Positions 17,794-26,616 of a stretch of 64,000 bases of DNA are shown here, one piece after another. Position 1 is the first letter of the stretch, and each line of letters starts with the position of its first letter. This DNA comes from JAWKWA01 sp041397765 (lineage in GTDB: Bacteria > Pseudomonadota > Alphaproteobacteria > Rhizobiales > Hyphomicrobiaceae), in the NCBI GenBank assembly GCA_041397765.1, contig JAWKWA010000023.1:1-64000 (forward strand). The letters are read 5' to 3'. The position numbers were made by a program, and so were the translations under genes. Below the pieces are notes generated by a model. That model did not search any database. It was not told the DNA's origin and saw only the letters and a program-made list of their open reading frames with translations.

Positions 17794-18573
17794 ATGCAGA
17801 CCCTTCTCCTCGCCATAGCGGTGCTCATCGTCACCGTCTTTGCGGTACGCGGCTTCCTCACCGCATCGACGCCGCAGCTCTCGCTCGCCCTGCGCAAGAT
17901 CGCGGGTCTGCTCGCCTTCGTCGGCGCCATCTTCTTCGCCGTCACCGGCCGGGCGCTGCTGGCGGTGCCGCTCGGCTTCCTGGGTCTCATGCTGCTCGCC
18001 CGCAACACGCCGTTCGGTCAGGGCGGCGGCGGCACCGACAGCCGGCAGCCGGGGAGCGGACAGAGCTCGAGCGTGCGCACGGCGTTCCTGGAGATGGTGC
18101 TCGACCACCAGAGCGGACAGATGAGCGGCCGTGTGCTGGCCGGTGCGCTCGCGGGGCGCACGCTCGCCTCACTCGCCGCCGAAGAGATGAAGCTGCTCTG
18201 GACGGAGTGCCGGGCGGGCGATCCGCAGAGCCGGCAGCTGCTCGAGGCCTATCTCGACCGCATGCAGCCGCATTGGCGGGAGGATTGGCGGGCTGCCGGC
18301 GATCAGCGGGGATCGCATGCCGGCAACGGCGGCCGGGCGTCGGGGCGGGACGGCGGCGAGAGGGACGATGCCTTCGGCCGGGGAGGCCGCGCGAGGGGCC
18401 GGATGAGCCGGGACGAGGCGTTGGACGTGCTCGGCCTGAAGCCGGGTGCGAGCGAGGAGGAGATCAAGGCCGCGCATCGTAGCCTGATGAAGCGCTTCCA
18501 CCCGGACCAGGGCGGATCGACCTATCTCGCCGCGCAGATCAACGAGGCGAAGGATGTGTTGTTGGGGAAATGA
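17794..18573 (+). CDS. Membrane-anchored J-domain protein
   Basis: 259 residues. Two N-terminal membrane segments (about 1-20 and 40-68) are followed by a linker rich in Gly/Arg and a C-terminal J domain (about 205-259: DEALDVLGLKPGASEEEIKA, then RSLMKRFHPDQGG with the HPD tripeptide). The arrangement resembles Tim14/DjlC-like co-chaperones that recruit DnaK to the membrane. It is downstream of the VWA gene in an apparent two-gene operon. Confidence 0.82.
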   Translation: MQTLLLAIAVLIVTVFAVRGFLTASTPQLSLALRKIAGLLAFVGAIFFAVTGRALLAVPLGFLGLMLLARNTPFGQGGGGTDSRQPGSGQSSSVRTAFLEMVLDHQSGQMSGRVLAGALAGRTLASLAAEEMKLLWTECRAGDPQSRQLLEAYLDRMQPHWREDWRAAGDQRGSHAGNGGRASGRDGGERDDAFGRGGRARGRMSRDEALDVLGLKPGASEEEIKAAHRSLMKRFHPDQGGSTYLAAQINEAKDVLLGK

Positions 18574-18582
18574 AGGGATGTC

Positions 18583-18638
18583 GTGAGTGGTGAGTGGTGA
18601 GTTGTGAATTGTGGGTTGTGAGTTGTGAGTTGTGAGTA
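18583..18638 (+). repeat. Heptanucleotide tandem repeat (GTGAGTT)8
   Basis: Eight consecutive 7-mers: two GTGAGTG, then variants of GTGAGTT with one or two changes, ending GTGAGTA. It lies between the J-domain gene and the convergent dacA-type gene. It resembles the short tandem heptamer repeats reported in other bacteria. Length is not a multiple of three and it lies outside coding sequence. Confidence 0.9.
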
Positions 18639-18707
18639 TGGGGCGGTGGCCTTCGGCAATCTTTCGCCAATGGCCTTGTCGCGGTTGACCAGTTCTTTCC
18701 GGCGGCG

Positions 18708-20030
18708 TCAGTCCGCGCGCATCACGATGCAGTCGATCGACTGCTTCTTGAGGCTGGCGCAGGTGGCGCGGGCGGCGGCCTCTTCGAAGCCGGCGAAGCG
18801 GGCGCGGTACCAAGTCTTCTCGCCCTTGACGAAGCTGACGGCCACCGGATCATGGCCGGCGACGATGCTGCGGGCCTTGCCCGAGACCGCCATCAGCCGG
18901 CCATAGGCCTCGCCTTCGCTGTCATAGGCGCCGACCTGGACGTGGAATGGTCCGCTTGCGGCCGTGGTACGGGGCTCGGAGGTCGCCGAGGTGGTGGTCG
19001 GCGTCGTTACGGGGGTCGCCTTGGTGAGGCCGGTATAGCCGCCCTCGGGCATGGTGGCGGTCGCCTTGCCGGCGTCGCCGGCCGCCGCCTTCTTGGTCGC
19101 GGTGCCGGGCACGGCCGCCACCACCGTCGGCTCGGCAGCCGGCTTGCGGGTGCGCTTGGACGAGGCCTTGCCGAAGGCGGTCGTCAGAAGGCTGCGCATG
19201 CGCGAGTTGCGCGAGCCGGCGCTCTCACCGCCCAATACGACGCCGATCAGGTGCTTGCCGTCGCGCCGCACCGAGGCGACGAGATTGAAGCCCGAGGCGC
19301 GCGTATAGCCGGTCTTGATGCCCTCGGTACCCTGGAAGCCGAACAGCAGACCGTTGTGATTGCGGTAGCTGCGGCCGCGATAGGTGAAGGTCCGTGTCTT
19401 GAAGTAATGGACGTGCTCGGGGAAGTCGTCATAGAGGCGGATGGCCAGAATGGCGAGGTCGCGCGCCGTCGTCGCCTGCGATGCGTCGGGCAGGCCCGAG
19501 GCGTTCTGGAAGACGGTGTGGCGCATGCCGATGCGCTTGGCCGTCCAGGTCATGTAGCGGGCGAATTTCTGCTCGGTGCCGCCGAGATTCTCGGCAATCG
19601 TCACGGCGATGTCGTTGGCCGACTTGGTGACGAGGGCCTTGATGGCGTTCTCGACGGTGATGGTCGCACCGGCGCCGAGGCCGAGCTTGGAGGGCTGGAC
19701 GCCGTCGGCGCGGGCCGAGACCGTGAGCTCGGTGTCGAGCGAGAGGCGGCCCTTCTTCAACTGCTCGAAGACGATGTAGAGCGTCATCATCTTGGTGAGC
19801 GAGGCGGGGTAGCGCCGTGCATCGGCATCGCGCTCGTGAAGCACCTGGCCGGTGTTGGCGTCGATGACGATGTCCGCATAGGGAGCCGCGGAGGCGGCGA
19901 CAGGGAGCGCCAGCAAGCCGAGCACGATTGCAGATGCGAAGGCGACAAGGCGCAGTGCATCTGCGAATCGCCGGAACACCCTATCGAGGACGGCGTCGCC
20001 GCCGCCGGATTTCACGCGCATGCCGATCAC
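18708..20030 (-). CDS. D-alanyl-D-alanine carboxypeptidase (PBP5/6 type) with SPOR domain
   Basis: 440 residues, exported. Trims the terminal D-Ala of peptidoglycan stem peptides. The N-terminal hydrophobic stretch ends ASAA (about residue 49). The penicillin-binding motifs are SLTK (Ser77, Lys80), SAN (137-139) and KTG (239-241). A Pro/Thr/Ala linker leads to a C-terminal SPOR domain (GPFHVQVGAYDSEGEAYGRL), which binds denuded septal glycan. A second Met at residue 4 (20021) is an alternative start. The PBP5 beta-rich C-terminal domain appears replaced by the linker and SPOR. Confidence 0.93.
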   Translation of the reverse strand: MIGMRVKSGGGDAVLDRVFRRFADALRLVAFASAIVLGLLALPVAASAAPYADIVIDANTGQVLHERDADARRYPASLTKMMTLYIVFEQLKKGRLSLDTELTVSARADGVQPSKLGLGAGATITVENAIKALVTKSANDIAVTIAENLGGTEQKFARYMTWTAKRIGMRHTVFQNASGLPDASQATTARDLAILAIRLYDDFPEHVHYFKTRTFTYRGRSYRNHNGLLFGFQGTEGIKTGYTRASGFNLVASVRRDGKHLIGVVLGGESAGSRNSRMRSLLTTAFGKASSKRTRKPAAEPTVVAAVPGTATKKAAAGDAGKATATMPEGGYTGLTKATPVTTPTTTSATSEPRTTAASGPFHVQVGAYDSEGEAYGRLMAVSGKARSIVAGHDPVAVSFVKGEKTWYRARFAGFEEAAARATCASLKKQSIDCIVMRAD

Positions 20031-20464
20031 CCCGTTACCGCCGGCTGCCGGCCGAACACCCTCGATCCGGCAGTAGATTCAGCGTCCGGGCTTCGAGGAA
20101 GCATCGTTTTTCGACGACTTTGAGGCGCTGAGACGACGGCTCTGCCGGTAGAGTGGGTGCTCCGCCGGCATGGCGAAGAATGCGTGATGTCCCTGTCGAA
20201 AGCGTTAAGGTTGATGGACCGATGCGGCATTTTCATGCTGCAACGCAACAACAGTGCTTGACTTACGCGCCATCCGGGCGTAGCGCTTTGTGCATTGCAG
20301 CAAAGTTTCGACCCCCGCCGTTCCGCGGAGCCTTGTCCGGACCGCCGGGCGGCGGTCGTGCCGAGGAATGCCCGCAAGGCCGGCTCACCCGCAAGGATGG
20401 CCGGTCGCGCAGCGGATGGGCGGACGGCGCCCGGCCAGACGGCCAGTCACTCAGGGAGATGAGG
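20031..20464. other. Regulatory region upstream of the phasin gene
   Basis: 434 bp between the divergent carboxypeptidase and phasin genes, with no supportable protein. It holds the palindromic TGC/GCA elements annotated separately and a possible TTGACT -35 at 20258-20263. Confidence 0.5.
20236..20304 (+). promoter_or_regulatory. Candidate PhaR-type operators and promoter of the phasin gene
   Basis: Two half-palindromic elements lie about 165-230 bp upstream of the phasin start: CTGCAACGCAA at 20238 and TGCATTGCAGCAA at 20291. Both fit the CTGC-N3-GCAG type recognised by PhaR repressors of polyhydroxyalkanoate granule genes. TTGACT at 20258-20263 lies between them. Assignment to PhaR is by pattern and context only. 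Confidence 0.45.
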
Positions 20465-20794
20465 ATGATCAGGAATTTCGAGGACTTCCAGAAGCTCGGT
20501 CAGGCCAATGTCGACGTGACGATGAAGAGCGTCGGCGAGTGGAACAAGGGCTGGCAGGCGATCGCGGCGGAGATGAGCGACTACACCAAGCGCAGCTTCG
20601 AGGATGGCGCCCAGGTCTTCGAGAAGCTCGCCAATTCGCGCTCGCTCGAGCAGGCCTTCGAGATCCAGGCCGATTTCGCCAAGCGGGCCTATGAGGATTA
20701 CATGGCGCAGTGGTCGAAAATCGGCAACATGTATGTCGAGCTCTCGCGCGAGGCTTTCAAGCCGGTCGAGCGCTCGCTGCAGTCGATGCGCTGA
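20465..20794 (+). CDS. Phasin family protein
   Basis: 109 residues, almost entirely amphipathic helix (NFEDFQKLGQANVDVTMKSV, then NKGWQAIAAEMSDYTKRSFE). Phasins coat polyhydroxyalkanoate granules; short phasin-like proteins of this class also occur as stress proteins. The start at 20465 is preferred over 20459 because AGGGAG lies 7 nt upstream. A clear terminator follows at 20894. Confidence 0.88.
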   Translation: MIRNFEDFQKLGQANVDVTMKSVGEWNKGWQAIAAEMSDYTKRSFEDGAQVFEKLANSRSLEQAFEIQADFAKRAYEDYMAQWSKIGNMYVELSREAFKPVERSLQSMR

Positions 20795-21143
20795 CACGAA
20801 GGCTCGTCCGCCGATCGCCGTCGGGCCCGCTGTGGAGCCCCCGAGCGCTCGCGACGAGAACCTCGAGATCCGCCCGGCCACCGGGCAGACAGGAAGCCCG
20901 GTCCTTGCGGCCGGGCTTTTCGTTTACCATCTTTCATCGGATGCCGCCGTGTCGCCCTGTTGATCTGCTTGGCTGTCGACTCCTCCGCCGGTAACCGGTA
21001 TCGCGCCTGGACCCGAACAGTGCCGATCAGCGTTTGCAGGAGGGGTGCGTCAGTCGCTAGAATAGTGTTGACCAGTCCGTGCGATCCTGAAGCCTCGGGC
21101 ACCCCGAAACGGCACGCGGCGAAACGGGACTTGCTAGAGAGCC
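20795..21143. other. Intergenic region between phasin and clpS
   Basis: 349 bp. It contains the phasin terminator (20894-20920) and presumably the clpS promoter. No protein or RNA gene was recognised in the remainder. Confidence 0.5.
20894..20920 (+). terminator. Rho-independent terminator of the phasin gene
   Basis: Stem AGCCCGG / CCGGGCT (7 bp) with a 9-nt loop, preceded by an A and followed by TTTT then CGTTT. A canonical intrinsic terminator 100 bp downstream of the phasin stop. Confidence 0.85.
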
Positions 21144-21500
21144 ATGCGAGACGACCAGCGATTGTCGGCAGGAATGTCGGGACCGGGCCGTGGACCGGGC
21201 GGGGCGGGCAAGACCGACCTCGTCACCAAGACCCGTCCCAAGACCCAGCGGCCGAGCCTCTACAAGGTGCTGCTGCTCAACGACGATTTCACGCCGATGG
21301 AGTTCGTCGTCCATGTCCTCGAGCGCTTCTTCAACAAGTCGCGCGAGGAGGCGACGCGTATCATGCTGCATGTGCATCACAAGGGTGTCGGGGTCTGTGG
21401 GGTCTTCACGCTGGAGGTGGCCGAGACCAAGGTCGCCCAGGTCATGGATTTCGCACGCCGCCACCAGCATCCGCTGAAATGCACGATGGAGAAGGAGTAG
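21144..21500 (+). CDS. clpS: ATP-dependent Clp protease adaptor ClpS
   Basis: 118 residues. Delivers N-degron substrates to ClpAP. The core is LYKVLLLNDDFTPMEFVVHV, then ERFFNKSREEATRIMLHVHH and GVCGVFTLEVAETK, all typical. A Gly/Arg-rich flexible N-terminus of about 30 residues precedes it and is functionally important in the family. clpA follows after 9 bp, so the two are one operon. Confidence 0.96.
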   Translation: MRDDQRLSAGMSGPGRGPGGAGKTDLVTKTRPKTQRPSLYKVLLLNDDFTPMEFVVHVLERFFNKSREEATRIMLHVHHKGVGVCGVFTLEVAETKVAQVMDFARRHQHPLKCTMEKE

Positions 21501-21509
21501 TCCGAGCCC

Positions 21510-24005
21510 GTGCCCTCTCTTTCGCAAAGCCTCGATCAGGCGCTGCACCGGGCCGTCCAGTATGCGGACGACCGGAGCCATGAATTCGTCACCCTCGAGC
21601 ATCTGCTGCTCGCCCTCATCGACGACGGCGATGCGGCCGCCGTCATGCGTGCCTGCAATGTGGATCTCGACGAGCTGCGCGAGCGGCTCACCGATTATCT
21701 CGACAACGAGCTCGACAGCCTCATCACCGAGGGCGAGACCGAGCCGACGCCGACCGTCGGCTTCCAGCGCGTCGTCCAGCGCGCGCTCATTCACGTCCAG
21801 TCGTCCGGACGCGAGGAGGTGACGGGGGCCAACGTGCTCGTCGCCATCTTCGCCGAGCGCGAGAGCCATGCCGCCTATTTCCTGCAGGAGCAGGACATGA
21901 CGCGGTTCGACGCGGTTCAGTTCATCAGCCACGGCATCGCCAAACGCTCGGGCATGAGCGAGCCCAAGCCGGTGCGTGGTGCCGACGAGGATCAGGGCGT
22001 GGTCGAGGGCGGCGAGGACAAGAAGGTCGGCGGCGACGCGCTCTCGACCTATTGCGTGAACCTCAACAACAAGGCGCGCTCGGGCCGGATCGATCCGCTC
22101 ATCGGGCGCGAGGCGGAGGTGCAGCGCACCATCCAGGTGCTGTGCCGGCGCCAGAAGAACAATCCGCTCTATGTCGGCGATCCCGGCGTCGGCAAGACGG
22201 CGATCGCCGAAGGGCTCGCCCGCAAAATCGTCAAGGGCGAGGTGCCGGACGTGCTGAAGGGCTCGACGATCTTCGCGCTCGACATGGGCGCGCTGCTCGC
22301 GGGCACCCGCTATCGCGGCGATTTCGAGGAGCGGCTGAAGGCCGTCATGAAGGAGATCGAGCAGGCGCCGAAGGCGATCCTGTTCATCGACGAGATCCAT
22401 ACGGTGATCGGCGCGGGCGCCACGTCGGGCGGGGCGATGGACGCCTCGAACCTGCTGAAGCCGGCGCTGCAGTCGGGCACGCTGCGCTGCATCGGCTCGA
22501 CCACCTACAAGGAGTACCGCCAGCACTTCGAGAAGGACCGCGCGCTGGTGCGGCGGTTCCAGAAGATCGACGTGAAGGAGCCCTCGATCGACGACACGAT
22601 CGAGATCCTGATGGGGTTGAAGCCCTATTTCGAGGACTTTCACAAGCTGGTCTACTCGCGCGACGCCATCAAGTCGGCGGTCGAGCTGTCGGCGAAGTAC
22701 CTGCACGACCGCAAGCTGCCGGACAAGGCGATCGACGTCATCGACGAGACCGGCGCCTCGCAGATGCTGCTGCCGGAGGGCAAGCGCAAGAAGAAGATCG
22801 GCGTCAAGGAGATCGAGGCGACGATCGCCACCATGGCACGCATCCCGCCCAAGACCATCAACAAATCGGATGCCGAGGTGCTGTCCAATCTCGAGCGCGA
22901 CCTGAAACGGGTGGTGTTCGGACAGGACAAGGCGATCGAGGCGCTGTCGGCGGCGATCAAGCTGTCGCGGGCGGGCCTGCGCGAGCCCGAGAAGCCGATC
23001 GGCTGCTACCTGTTCTCGGGGCCGACCGGCGTCGGCAAGACCGAGGTCGCAAAGCAGCTTGCCTCTTTGATGGGCGTCGAGCTCTTGCGCTTCGACATGT
23101 CGGAATACATGGAGAAGCACACGGTCTCGCGCCTCATCGGTGCGCCGCCCGGCTATGTCGGTTTCGACCAGGGCGGTCTGCTGACCGACGGCATCGACCA
23201 GCATCCGCATTGCGTGCTGCTGCTCGACGAGATCGAGAAGGCGCATCCCGACCTCTACAACATCCTCCTGCAGGTGATGGATCACGGCAAGTTGACCGAT
23301 CACAACGGCAAGCAGGTCGATTTCCGCAACGTCGTTCTGATCATGACGACCAATGCGGGGGCGGCCGACCTTGCCAAGGCGGCGATCGGTTTCGGCAGCT
23401 CCAAGCGCGAGGGCGACGACACCGAGGCGATCAACCGGATGTTCACGCCGGAGTTCCGCAACCGTCTCGACGCGGTGGTGGCCTTCGCCTCGCTGCCGAC
23501 CTCGGTCATCAAGGACGTGGTGCGCAAGTTCATCTACCAGCTCGAGGGGCAGCTCTCGGATCGCGGCGTGTCGATCGAATTGTCGGACGAGGCGTCGGAT
23601 TGGCTGGCGCGCGAGGGCTATGACGAGCGCATGGGTGCCCGTCCGCTCGCCCGGGTGATCCAGGAGCACATCAAGAAGCCGCTCGCCGACGAACTGCTGT
23701 TCGGGCGGCTCGAGAAGGGCGGCACGGTGCGGGTGGTGGTGGTCGAGAAGGATGGCCGGAAGGATCTGGGCTTTGAATATCTGAAGCTGCCCGAGATCAG
23801 GAAGCCGCCCAAGACACCGCGGCCGAAGCGTCCGGCCAAACCGCGCGCCAAGGCCATCGCCGGCGCCAAGCCGGGAGGCGTGCAGGCGCTGCCGGCGCCT
23901 TCGGGTGGCGGGTCCAGGGGCGGCCGCGGTGGCGACACGCCGCCCGCCTCGCCGCCCAAGGGATCGAGCCCGGTGCCGAGCGTGCACTTGAAGCGCGACA
24001 AGTAG
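21510..24005 (+). CDS. clpA: ATP-dependent Clp protease ATP-binding subunit ClpA
   Basis: 831-residue AAA+ unfoldase partner of ClpP. Two N-terminal Clp_N repeats are followed by two ATPase modules: Walker A GDPGVGKT near residue 225 with Walker B ILFIDEIHTV, and GPTGVGKT near residue 504 with VLLLDEIEKAHPDLYN. Translation begins at a GTG 9 bp after clpS, in a CCCGTG context. The last 75 residues or so are a Pro/Lys/Gly-rich, low-complexity extension beyond the usual ClpA end. Confidence 0.96.
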   Translation: MPSLSQSLDQALHRAVQYADDRSHEFVTLEHLLLALIDDGDAAAVMRACNVDLDELRERLTDYLDNELDSLITEGETEPTPTVGFQRVVQRALIHVQSSGREEVTGANVLVAIFAERESHAAYFLQEQDMTRFDAVQFISHGIAKRSGMSEPKPVRGADEDQGVVEGGEDKKVGGDALSTYCVNLNNKARSGRIDPLIGREAEVQRTIQVLCRRQKNNPLYVGDPGVGKTAIAEGLARKIVKGEVPDVLKGSTIFALDMGALLAGTRYRGDFEERLKAVMKEIEQAPKAILFIDEIHTVIGAGATSGGAMDASNLLKPALQSGTLRCIGSTTYKEYRQHFEKDRALVRRFQKIDVKEPSIDDTIEILMGLKPYFEDFHKLVYSRDAIKSAVELSAKYLHDRKLPDKAIDVIDETGASQMLLPEGKRKKKIGVKEIEATIATMARIPPKTINKSDAEVLSNLERDLKRVVFGQDKAIEALSAAIKLSRAGLREPEKPIGCYLFSGPTGVGKTEVAKQLASLMGVELLRFDMSEYMEKHTVSRLIGAPPGYVGFDQGGLLTDGIDQHPHCVLLLDEIEKAHPDLYNILLQVMDHGKLTDHNGKQVDFRNVVLIMTTNAGAADLAKAAIGFGSSKREGDDTEAINRMFTPEFRNRLDAVVAFASLPTSVIKDVVRKFIYQLEGQLSDRGVSIELSDEASDWLAREGYDERMGARPLARVIQEHIKKPLADELLFGRLEKGGTVRVVVVEKDGRKDLGFEYLKLPEIRKPPKTPRPKRPAKPRAKAIAGAKPGGVQALPAPSGGGSRGGRGGDTPPASPPKGSSPVPSVHLKRDK

Positions 24006-24153
24006 CCGACGCGCCGGCGGCTGCCGCGCGGGCTGTCCCGCCGGGGTCGACAGTCATCGGTTGGGCCGATCCTGCACGGGTCGGCCCAACGCATTTTCCG
24101 CTCCGCCCGCCGCAACGGCCGGGGCGAGGGCCGTCGAGGCGAGGGGCTCAATC

Positions 24154-24918
24154 TTGGTCGAGGAGGCATCGGGCAGCGAGGGGGGCGATCGGTTCGCGGT
24201 CGCGCCGGCGAGCCGGCGGGCTGCCTTCTTTCTCGGCATGCGTCGCATTCCGGTGGTGCCGGCGACCATCCTGCTCTCGGCCTTGATGGGCTTTGGCGCG
24301 CTCGCGCGCGAGCTCGGCTATCCGATCGATCAGGCGATGTTCGTGACGGCCAGCGTCTTCGCGCTGCCTGGCCAGGTGGTGCTGATCGTCGACCTGGCGC
24401 ATGGCGCCTCGCTGCTGGCGGCGGCCGGCGCCGTCACCCTCACCGCGATCCGGCTGGTGCCGATGGTCGTGGTGATCGCGCCGCTCTTCCGTGGCTCGGG
24501 GCTTGCGCGGGGCTATGACTATCTCGCCTCGCACTGGGTGGCGGTGACCTTGTGGGTCGAGGGCCTGAGGGTGCTGCCGCTGATGCCGCCCTTCGCCCGG
24601 CTGCCTTACTTTCTCGGTGGGTCGCTGCTGCTCTATCTGCTGGCGATCCTCGCCACCGGGCTCGGCCATCTGGTGGCGGGCAATGTGCCCGACCTCGTCG
24701 AGGCGGCTCTGCTCTTCCTGACGCCGATCTATTTCGCCATATCGCTGATCGCCGCGGCGCGGGGCGGGATCGGCGATCACGCGGCGCTGGGGCTCGGTCT
24801 CGTGCTCGGGCCGCTGTTCTATCTGGCGGCACCGGGCTTCGACCTCCTGCTCACCGGCCTCGTCGGCGGAACGCTCGCCTGGGCGATCGGGCGGGCCGAG
24901 CGGAGGCGGGCGTCGTGA
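24154..24918 (+). CDS. azlC: AzlC-family branched-chain amino acid exporter, large subunit
   Basis: About 254 residues with roughly six to eight membrane segments. The N-terminal region SALMGFGALARELGYPIDQA and ASVFALPGQVVLIVDL are typical of AzlC. It pairs with the small AzlD-type subunit whose GTG start overlaps this stop. The start is uncertain: TTG at 24154 has GAGGGG 7 nt upstream and is preferred. A more upstream TTG (24061) and an internal ATG (24238, which would cut the first conserved segment) are alternatives. Confidence 0.85.
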   Translation: MVEEASGSEGGDRFAVAPASRRAAFFLGMRRIPVVPATILLSALMGFGALARELGYPIDQAMFVTASVFALPGQVVLIVDLAHGASLLAAAGAVTLTAIRLVPMVVVIAPLFRGSGLARGYDYLASHWVAVTLWVEGLRVLPLMPPFARLPYFLGGSLLLYLLAILATGLGHLVAGNVPDLVEAALLFLTPIYFAISLIAAARGGIGDHAALGLGLVLGPLFYLAAPGFDLLLTGLVGGTLAWAIGRAERRRAS

Positions 24919-25271
24919 CGTCGCCGGCCGGCAGCGGGCTCCCGGCCTTTCTGCTGCTCCTTGCCGGCGGCTTTCTCGCCACCCAGCCGTGGCGCTGGCT
25001 CGGCATCCGGCTGGCCCGGGATCTGCACGTCGACAGCGAGATATTCCACTGGGCCCGGGCGGCCTCGACCGCGATCGTGGCGGCGCTGGTCGCCCGTCTC
25101 ATGGTGTTTCCGGCCGGCGCGCTCGCCGATCTGCCGCTCGTCGTGCGGCTCGTCGCCTTCGCCGCTGGGATCGCCGTCTATCTCGCCGGCGGGCGCGTGC
25201 TGCTGCGCGGTGTCGGTGTCGCGCTCGTGGTGCTCGGGCTCGGGGCGGTCCTCTTCGGCGGGCCTAATTGA
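24915..25271 (+). CDS. azlD: AzlD-family branched-chain amino acid exporter, small subunit
   Basis: 118 residues, four predicted membrane segments (LPAFLLLLAGGFLATQPWRW, then VRLVAFAAGIAVYLAGG and GVALVVLGLGAVLFGG). It starts at a GTG overlapping the azlC stop (GTGA), which indicates translational coupling. Its end overlaps by 8 bp the end of the convergent reductase gene. Confidence 0.83.
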   Translation: MTSPAGSGLPAFLLLLAGGFLATQPWRWLGIRLARDLHVDSEIFHWARAASTAIVAALVARLMVFPAGALADLPLVVRLVAFAAGIAVYLAGGRVLLRGVGVALVVLGLGAVLFGGPN

Positions 25272-25896
25272 CGAGCAAGGGCGTTTTGCCCAAGAGGCTG
25301 CGGTCGGTGATCTGGCCGACCAGGAAATCGGCGACATCGGCGCGCGAGATCGAGCCGCTGCGCCACTCCCGCGGCTCGATCAGCACCTTGTAGCGGCGGG
25401 TAAGGCGGCCACGGGTCAGCACGCCGGGACGGACGATGGTCCAGTCGAGGCCGGAATTGCGGACCATGCGCTCCTGCACGTCCTTGTCGGCGTAGATCCG
25501 CGACAGGACGATGGGGAAGAAGACGAAATCGTAGAGGAAGCCGCCATGGCCGCGGCTGTCGCCGGCACCGAGGCCCGTCACCACGACGAGGCGGCGGACG
25601 CCCTTCTCCTTCATGGCGTCGATCAGGACGCGGGTGGCGTCCGAAAAGAGGCGGGTGGCGCGCATCGGATTGGCCTCGCCGAGGGTCATGAGGACGGCAT
25701 CGGCACCGGCGAGGGCGGCGCCGACGGCACCTTGGTCGAGGGCGCTGGCGGCGATCCGCGTCAGGCGCGTGTCGTCGCCTGGAATGTCGGCGGCCGAGCG
25801 GGCGAGGGCGCGCACCTCATGGCCGGCCTCGAGCGCGAGCCGCACGGTCTCAAGGCCGATCCCCCGCGATGCGCCGACGACGAGAACGGTTGCCAT
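25264..25896 (-). CDS. NAD(P)-binding atypical SDR/NmrA-like reductase
   Basis: 210 residues, cytosolic. The N-terminal dinucleotide-binding loop is VLVVGASRGIGLETVRLAL. The YDFVFFPIVLSRIYADKD stretch and GLDWTIVRPGVLTRG are typical of the NAD(P)H-binding domain family (SDR_a5-like, YwnB/HSCARG relatives). Its members act on flavin, biliverdin-like or quinone substrates, or only sense redox state; no specific reaction can be assigned. Confidence 0.85.
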   Translation of the reverse strand: MATVLVVGASRGIGLETVRLALEAGHEVRALARSAADIPGDDTRLTRIAASALDQGAVGAALAGADAVLMTLGEANPMRATRLFSDATRVLIDAMKEKGVRRLVVVTGLGAGDSRGHGGFLYDFVFFPIVLSRIYADKDVQERMVRNSGLDWTIVRPGVLTRGRLTRRYKVLIEPREWRSGSISRADVADFLVGQITDRSLLGKTPLLVN

Positions 25897-25941
25897 GATC
25901 GAACTGCCTTTCCCTCAGGCTGCATGCGGGCTCCGCGCGTG

Positions 25942-26361
25942 TCAGGCGGCGAGCGCCTTTCTCAGCGTCTCGGCATGCGCCTTCAAGACCTCGGGGTCGG
26001 CCATCTTGCCGGGCGGCCGCAAATCGACACCCGTCCAGCGCGGCAGGACATGGAAGTGCAGGTGGAAGACCATCTGGCCGCCGGCCGCCTCGTTGAACTG
26101 CTCGATCCGCACCCCGTCGGCGGCGAAGGCCGACTTCGCCGCGCGCGCGATGCGCTGCACGGTCAGGATCACCGAGGAGAGCTGTGCGGGCGTCGCGTCG
26201 ATGAGATTGACCGCAGGCGAGCGCGGCAGGACCAGCGTATGGCCGTCGGCACGCGGCATGATGTCGAGGAAGGCGAAGGTGTCGTCATCCTCATAGACCT
26301 TGTGGCAGGGCAACTCGCCGCGAAGGATCCGCGCGAAGATGTTGTTCGTGTCGTAGGCCAC
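25942..26361 (-). CDS. HIT family protein
   Basis: 139 residues. The histidine-triad signature is visible as MVFHLHFHVLPRW (HxHxH). The N-terminal AYDTNNIFARILRGELPCHK is characteristic of Hint-type purine nucleoside phosphoramidases. The start is a GTG at 26361 with GGGAG about 8 nt upstream; upstream codons add nothing recognisable. Confidence 0.92.
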   Translation of the reverse strand: MAYDTNNIFARILRGELPCHKVYEDDDTFAFLDIMPRADGHTLVLPRSPAVNLIDATPAQLSSVILTVQRIARAAKSAFAADGVRIEQFNEAAGGQMVFHLHFHVLPRWTGVDLRPPGKMADPEVLKAHAETLRKALAA

Positions 26362-26616
26362 GGGCGCACTCCCTTCGTCGTATGCCAAGGTCTGCCGGCG
26401 GGCGGCGGATGGGCCCGCGCGGCCGTGGACCCCCGCATATAGGCAAGGGCGGGCGGGGCGGGTCAAGCGGCCGGGGCGGCCGATCGGCGGCGATAACCAA
26501 AGATTAGGCGTGCGCGACTAACGTGGCGGGCCAACGCCTGCGCGGGCGGCCCGTTGCGCATGTCCCGCGCGCCGGCCGCAACCGTGTGGCCGGAGATCGA
26601 AGTCGAGGACCCTGTC

